A stretch of DNA of 64,000 nucleotides from JAZDJP01 sp043803805 (GTDB taxonomy: Bacteria > Planctomycetota > JAZDJP01). Position numbers and translations under genes: made by a program. The notes under the pieces were generated by a model. The model had not been told where the DNA came from. It made no database searches and was given only the letters and a program-made list of their open reading frames with translations. Shown here piece by piece: positions 60,187 to 64,000 of the stretch. Numbering within the stretch: the stretch's first letter is position 1; each line of letters begins with the position of its first letter. The DNA lies in assembly GCA_043803805.1 (NCBI GenBank), contig JAZDJP010000086.1:1-64000 (forward strand). The letters run 5' to 3'.

Positions 60187-61061
60187 TTTCCCGGACGCCC
60201 GGATTTCGCATCGATGGCCGCACCCGTGTCTATGCGGTTTTCGGCCACCCGGTGGCCCATACCGCCTCGCCGGCCATGCAGAACGCGGCCTTCCGGGCTC
60301 TCGGGATGAACGCCATCTATGTCGCCCTGGACGTGGCGGTGGCCGATCTTCCCGCCGCGGTGGCCGGCGTCCGGGCCGCGGGATTCGCCGGAGTGAATCT
60401 GACAATCCCCTTGAAAGAGGCCGCGATACCGCTCGTTGACCGTCTGTCGCCGGAGGCGGCCTTCTGCCGGTCCGTGAACACGCTGGCGATCCGGGGAAAC
60501 CGGATCCTCGGGCATTCCACCGACGGAACCGGACTCCTTTGCGCCCTCCGGAAAGACCTGAACTTTTCTCCCCGGGGGAAACGGATTCTTCTCCTCGGCG
60601 CGGGCGGCGCGGCCCGCGCCGCGGCCCATGCCCTGGCGCGGAACGGGGTCCGATCCATTACCATCGCCAACCGCACCTTGGAACGGGCCCGGCGGCTTGC
60701 CGCCGCCCTTGCCGGAATTTTCCCCGGGGGCGCCTTCCCCGCGCTCTCCCTCGCCGACGCGATCCGGGCAGAGATGACGGATCTCGTCGTGAACGCGACA
60801 TCGCTCGGGATGAACGGGAAAACCCTCCCGGTGGACCTGAAGACGCTTGCCGGGCATCCGGCCGTTTACGACATGATCTACCGCCCGTCGGAAACCCCGC
60901 TTCTCAAGACCGCCCGGACCCTGGGGCTTCCCGCGGTTAACGGTCTCGAAATGCTTCTGCATCAGGGCGCTGCGGCCTTCACAATCTGGACGGGACGGAA
61001 GGCGCCGATTGCGATCATGCGGAACGCCCTCAAAGACACACTCATTCAAACAAACGGCTAA
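60183..61061 (+). CDS. aroE: Shikimate dehydrogenase
   Basis: The start is GTG 60183, overlapping the leuA stop (GTGA). The 292-residue enzyme reduces 3-dehydroshikimate to shikimate with NADPH. It has VYAVFGHPVAHTASPAMQNAAF (substrate Ser), GVNLTIPLKEAA (catalytic Lys), GHSTDGTGLL (catalytic-pair Asp), the nucleotide loop LLLGAGGAARAAA, and VVNATSLGM. The operon thus joins branched-chain and aromatic precursor synthesis. Confidence 0.93.
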   Translation: MISRTPGFRIDGRTRVYAVFGHPVAHTASPAMQNAAFRALGMNAIYVALDVAVADLPAAVAGVRAAGFAGVNLTIPLKEAAIPLVDRLSPEAAFCRSVNTLAIRGNRILGHSTDGTGLLCALRKDLNFSPRGKRILLLGAGGAARAAAHALARNGVRSITIANRTLERARRLAAALAGIFPGGAFPALSLADAIRAEMTDLVVNATSLGMNGKTLPVDLKTLAGHPAVYDMIYRPSETPLLKTARTLGLPAVNGLEMLLHQGAAAFTIWTGRKAPIAIMRNALKDTLIQTNG

Positions 61062-61106
61062 AGTCCCCCTTGCTTCCTACCGATGAAAAAGCCGGGGGAA
61101 CCGATC

Positions 61107-61286
61107 ATGGCCACAGACGCGTTGTCCAATATCCTCACGAGCATGCTGGCGCCGGCTCAGATTCAGGCGACCAAGGATGCGAAAGTCCTGAAAAGCGCGC
61201 AGGAAATACAGAAGACCGAGATGGACGCACTCATCGGGATGCTTCAGGAAATGGGCATCGGCCGGAATGTCGACCTCTACGGATAA
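61107..61286 (+). CDS. Small YjfB-like protein (putative)
   Basis: The start at 61107 follows GGGGGAA; 59 residues. ATDALSNILTSMLAPAQIQATKDAKVLKSAQEIQKTEMDALIGML recalls YjfB-type small proteins annotated as putative motility proteins. It is amphipathic and helical. An ATG at 61083 is also possible and adds eight residues. The assignment is weak. Confidence 0.5.
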   Translation: MATDALSNILTSMLAPAQIQATKDAKVLKSAQEIQKTEMDALIGMLQEMGIGRNVDLYG

Positions 61287-61320
61287 GCCCTTCCCGGAAA
61301 TTCAAATCCGTCAAAAGATA

Positions 61321-61419
61321 TTACAGTTTCCCCCGGCGTTTCCCCTGGGTTGGTTTGCGGCCGTGATTGGCACGCTTGCCACGCCAACCCAACTTGTACG
61401 TGCGCTTGACCGTTGACAT
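61321..61419 (-). CDS. Tiny basic protein, 32 aa
   Basis: ATG 61419 is preceded by a strong GGGAGG seven bases away. The 32 residues (STVKRTYKLGWRGKRANHGR then KPTQGKRRGKL) are about 40 percent Lys or Arg. It has a KRTY start like bL34, but not its full sequence, so I do not assign it. The strong ribosome site and extreme charge suggest a ribosome-associated or RNA-binding protein. Confidence 0.6.
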   Translation of the reverse strand: MSTVKRTYKLGWRGKRANHGRKPTQGKRRGKL

Positions 61420-61506
61420 GCGAACCTCCCTGATTTGACGCAACTGGTGAACGGAACTCGGAAAACAACGCCCCCGCCCCGATAATCCAACGCAAACGCC
61501 GGGAAT

Positions 61507-61602
61507 TTATCCGTGCAACCGCTGGAACCGCATGCGCTTCCTCAATTTGCGATACTTGTGCTTGTTCATTTTCTTTCGGCGCTTCTTGAGAACACTTCCC
61601 AT
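61507..61602 (-). CDS. AURKAIP1/COX24-domain small ribosome-associated protein, 31 aa
   Basis: ATG 61602 is preceded by GGGAGGGG. The 31-residue product starts MGSVLKKRRKKMNKHKYRKL and continues RKRMRFQRLHG. The K-K-R-R-K-x-M-x-K-H-K-x-R-K-L pattern is that of AURKAIP1/COX24-domain proteins (bS22-type), found on small ribosomal subunits. It sits 87 bases upstream of the other tiny basic gene in the same direction, so the two may be co-transcribed. Confidence 0.8.
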   Translation of the reverse strand: MGSVLKKRRKKMNKHKYRKLRKRMRFQRLHG

Positions 61603-61752
61603 GACATTCCCCTCCCTCGGTGGATCGATGACGCCGGCGGATTCTATCCCCCTCCGGAGGAACTGTCAAGGCCACCCGGAGAAGGTTTGTTTTTTCCTCG
61701 TTTTTGAACGCCTCCTGTTTACAATGGCGCTCGAAGGGTCACAGGGAATCCC

Positions 61753-63939
61753 ATGGCCGAAAACACCACCCAGATTGTCCACAAGATGATCGACGAGAAA
61801 AAGGTGCTCCATGCGCTCCTGAAGACGCTTCTGGCGAAGCGGCCGCTCACCCAGGACGACATGGACGCCGTATTCTCCCTCACCATCCAGAAGGTGATTG
61901 ATGCCATCCAGGCCCAGGCCATCACCATTTTCCTCCTCGACGCGGAAAGCCATATCTGCTTTTCCCACGTGTACTACTCCCCCAGCATCTACACGAAAGA
62001 TCCCGAGAAGGAAAAATCCCTGAAAAGCCAGACGACGATGCTGAAGAAAATGAAGCTGAACTACGGGCAGGGCATCGTCGGGAAGGTTATCCAGACGGGC
62101 GAGCCGCACGTGTCCCTGGATGTCCAGAAGGATCCCCAATACTACCAGCGCATCGAAAAGGACACCGGGTTCACGACGCGCTCCATGATGACGGTGCCCC
62201 TCCTGGTGGACAAGAAAGCCATCGGCGCCATCCAGGCATTGAACAAGGAAACGGAGAAGGGACCGGACCTCTTCAGCCGCCAGGACTTCAAGCTCCTTGC
62301 GGAGGTCGCGCAATACTCCTCCCGCATCATCCAGAAAGCCCAGAACCCCGACATGAAACTGGACGACGGGGAGATCGCCCTGTACGTGTCGCGCCTCACC
62401 AAACACGAACTCCTGGAGATCAAGGACGATTTCGAGGCCGACGAGCCGCTCCTCCAGCTCGTGGGCGAGGACAACCTCCGGCGGTTCATCGTCCTGCCCC
62501 TGAAAAAACTCAGCAGCCAGTCGCTCAAGGTGGCGATGGCCAACCCCCTCGACTTCCACGTCAAGGACGGCTTCGAGCTGATGACGAAACTCGTCATCAC
62601 CGAGGTGGTCGTCGCGCCGGAAAGCGACATCCTCCGGATCATCGACAAGCACTTCAAGAAGAAGCCGGGCGCCTCCAGCGGTAGCATGGGCGACGCGGCG
62701 GCGATGCTGAGCGAGGAATACAAGGCCACCACCGAAAAGGTGGACCTCGCCGACGACGCCACGGAGGACAGCGCCCCCATCGTGCAACTGGCCAACCGCA
62801 TCATCGAGGACGCCTACAGCCGCGGGGCCAGCGACATCCACATCGAGCCCTTCGAGACGGAGGTGCGGGTGCGCTTCCGGGTTGACGGATCGCTCCAGGA
62901 AATGCTGTGCCTGCCGCCGAAATCGATCCGGGCGCTCGTCGCTCGCCTCAAGATCATGTCCGAGCTGGACATCGCCGAGAGCCGCCTCCCCCAGGACGGC
63001 CGGATCGTGTTCAAAAAATACACGAAGACCGGGATCGATGTGGATCTCCGTGTCGCGACCGCCCCCATGAACTTCGGGGAGAAGGTCGTCATGCGGCTCC
63101 TCGACAAGACGAAGGCAACCCTGGGCCTGGGCCAGCTCGGCTTCTCCGACGAAAACATCAAGCGCTACCGTGAGTGCATCGCCCAGCCCTACGGGATGGT
63201 TCTCCATGTGGGCCCGACGGGAAGCGGCAAGTCCATGACCCTCTACTCGGCCCTCTCCGAGATCAACACCCCGGATTCCAACATCCAGACGGCCGAGGAT
63301 CCCATCGAATATACCCTGAAGGGCATCAACCAGATGCAGGTGAAGAAAGACATCGGGCTCACCTTCGCGGCGGCCCTGCGAAGCTACCTTCGGCAGGATC
63401 CGGACATCATCCTTGTCGGCGAGATCCGCGACCTCGAGACCGCCGAGATCGCCGTCGAGGCGGCGCTCACCGGACATCTTCTCTTCTCCACCCTCCACAC
63501 CAACGACGCCGCCGGAACCGTGACGCGCTATCTCGACATGGGCATCGAGCCGTTCATGGTGTCCTCCTCGCTCCTTGTCATCTGCGCCCAGCGCCTCATG
63601 CGGCGACTCTGCTCGAAGTGCAAGCAACTCTACGATCCGAACGAGCGCGAATACGAACTCATGGGGAAAATCGGGGCGACGCCGCCTTTCCAGCTTTACA
63701 AGGCGCGTGGGTGCCCCGCCTGCAACGGCGCCGGCTACAAGGGCCGGGTGGGAACGCACGAAATCCTCACCCCGAACGACGAGATCCGGGCACTGATCAA
63801 TAAAAAGGCGCCCTCCGAAATCATCAAGGATGCCAGCGTTCGGGCCGGGATGAAGACGCTCCACCAGGACAGTCTTCTCAAGGTCAAGGAGGGCATCACC
63901 TCCATCGAGGAAGCCCTCGCGAACGTCAGGGCCGATTAA
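61753..63939 (+). CDS. GAF-domain type II secretion / type IV pilus ATPase (PilB/GspE-like)
   Basis: This 728-residue ATPase has an N-terminal GAF domain (about 25-195, ITIFLLDAESHICFSHVYYS, GIVGKVIQTGEPHVSLDVQ, RSMMTVPLLVDKKAIGAIQALN). An MshEN-like region follows at about 200-300, then the GspE core. Walker A is GPTGSGKS (487-494), Asp and Walker boxes lie in IILVGEIRDLETA (about 553-565), and His boxes in GHLLFSTLHTND. Two pairs of Cys (CSKC near 620, CPAC near 655) bind zinc. It powers pilus or pseudopilus assembly in the membrane. The GAF domain could couple it to a nucleotide or other signal. Confidence 0.93.
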   Translation: MAENTTQIVHKMIDEKKVLHALLKTLLAKRPLTQDDMDAVFSLTIQKVIDAIQAQAITIFLLDAESHICFSHVYYSPSIYTKDPEKEKSLKSQTTMLKKMKLNYGQGIVGKVIQTGEPHVSLDVQKDPQYYQRIEKDTGFTTRSMMTVPLLVDKKAIGAIQALNKETEKGPDLFSRQDFKLLAEVAQYSSRIIQKAQNPDMKLDDGEIALYVSRLTKHELLEIKDDFEADEPLLQLVGEDNLRRFIVLPLKKLSSQSLKVAMANPLDFHVKDGFELMTKLVITEVVVAPESDILRIIDKHFKKKPGASSGSMGDAAAMLSEEYKATTEKVDLADDATEDSAPIVQLANRIIEDAYSRGASDIHIEPFETEVRVRFRVDGSLQEMLCLPPKSIRALVARLKIMSELDIAESRLPQDGRIVFKKYTKTGIDVDLRVATAPMNFGEKVVMRLLDKTKATLGLGQLGFSDENIKRYRECIAQPYGMVLHVGPTGSGKSMTLYSALSEINTPDSNIQTAEDPIEYTLKGINQMQVKKDIGLTFAAALRSYLRQDPDIILVGEIRDLETAEIAVEAALTGHLLFSTLHTNDAAGTVTRYLDMGIEPFMVSSSLLVICAQRLMRRLCSKCKQLYDPNEREYELMGKIGATPPFQLYKARGCPACNGAGYKGRVGTHEILTPNDEIRALINKKAPSEIIKDASVRAGMKTLHQDSLLKVKEGITSIEEALANVRAD

Positions 63940-63969
63940 AATGGCGGCCGACCGTCCCGAGGCCATTTC

Positions 63970-64000
63970 ATGATCGAGCCGCGCACCCTCAAGGGCTTCC
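63970..64000 (+). CDS. hisS: Histidyl-tRNA synthetase, start of gene (cut by window edge)
   Basis: ATG 63970 begins MIEPRTLKGF, the typical opening of the histidyl-tRNA synthetase motif region (PRTLKGFRDxLP). Only ten residues are visible. GAGG lies upstream. The identity is likely but rests on little sequence. Confidence 0.6.
   Translation, partial: MIEPRTLKGF

Overview
The window is high-GC DNA packed with genes, with short intergenic gaps full of small repeats. Several genes point to an uncultured member of the PVC group (Planctomycetota, Lentisphaerota or Verrucomicrobiota-like). They are a SpoVG with a zinc ribbon inserted in it next to ispE, a prepilin-like protein of the type common in that group, an ECF sigma factor fused to a membrane-anchored sensor, a ceramidase-like protein, PQQ- and VCBS-type propellers, and uroporphyrinogen-decarboxylase-like sugar-locus proteins. 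This assignment is inferred from gene families. No rRNA is present.

Region 1 (1-2740) is a mobile or decayed margin: the end of an IS3-type transposase, a hicBA toxin-antitoxin pair, a truncated IS5-type transposase, an aspartate/glutamate racemase-like gene and a low-GC membrane protein. Region 2 (2800-22399, all minus strand) is the most striking block. A sigma factor carrying its own membrane anchor and a sialidase-like outer domain is followed by nine tightly packed genes: an aminotransferase, two paralogous glycoside-hydrolase-like proteins, a PQQ propeller, a VCBS propeller, a free paralogue of the sigma factor's sensor domain, a ceramidase-like protein, an M14 peptidase and an amidohydrolase. 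I read it as a surface-sensing sigma switch in front of its target operon.

Region 3 (22652-34000) starts with tRNA-Ala(TGC), a small membrane protein and gph. It then holds a single integron-type gene cassette with a recognisable attC site and no integrase, a Gfo/Idh-aldo/keto reductase fusion, an AraC remnant, a lipoprotein, an FAD oxidoreductase, and a PocR-AraC regulator beside two URO-D-like proteins, an SGNH hydrolase and another Gfo/Idh protein. Region 4 (34000-43700) has a nucleoside hydrolase, an amidohydrolase, a three-gene DUF2089/membrane/SHOCT-like stress cluster, a GntR(YtrA)-ABC transporter operon, a decayed RelE with an intact Phd-type antitoxin, an argS fragment and a GH88-like hydrolase. 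Two identical 65-bp palindromic elements lie here, each at the stop codon of a minus-strand gene.

Region 5 (43869-54681) carries a low-GC WG-repeat protein, zwf, a pseudopilin and, divergently, a FecR-domain protein, a beta-barrel protein, a secreted Ala/Pro-tailed protein, a CHASE2-adenylate cyclase and a PEGA protein. Region 6 (54678-64000) is core metabolism: ispE-spoVG-ilvN-ilvC-(membrane protein)-leuA-aroE, a small YjfB-like protein, two tiny basic proteins on the minus strand (one a probable ribosome-associated AURKAIP1/COX24-type protein), a GAF-domain PilB/GspE ATPase and the start of hisS.
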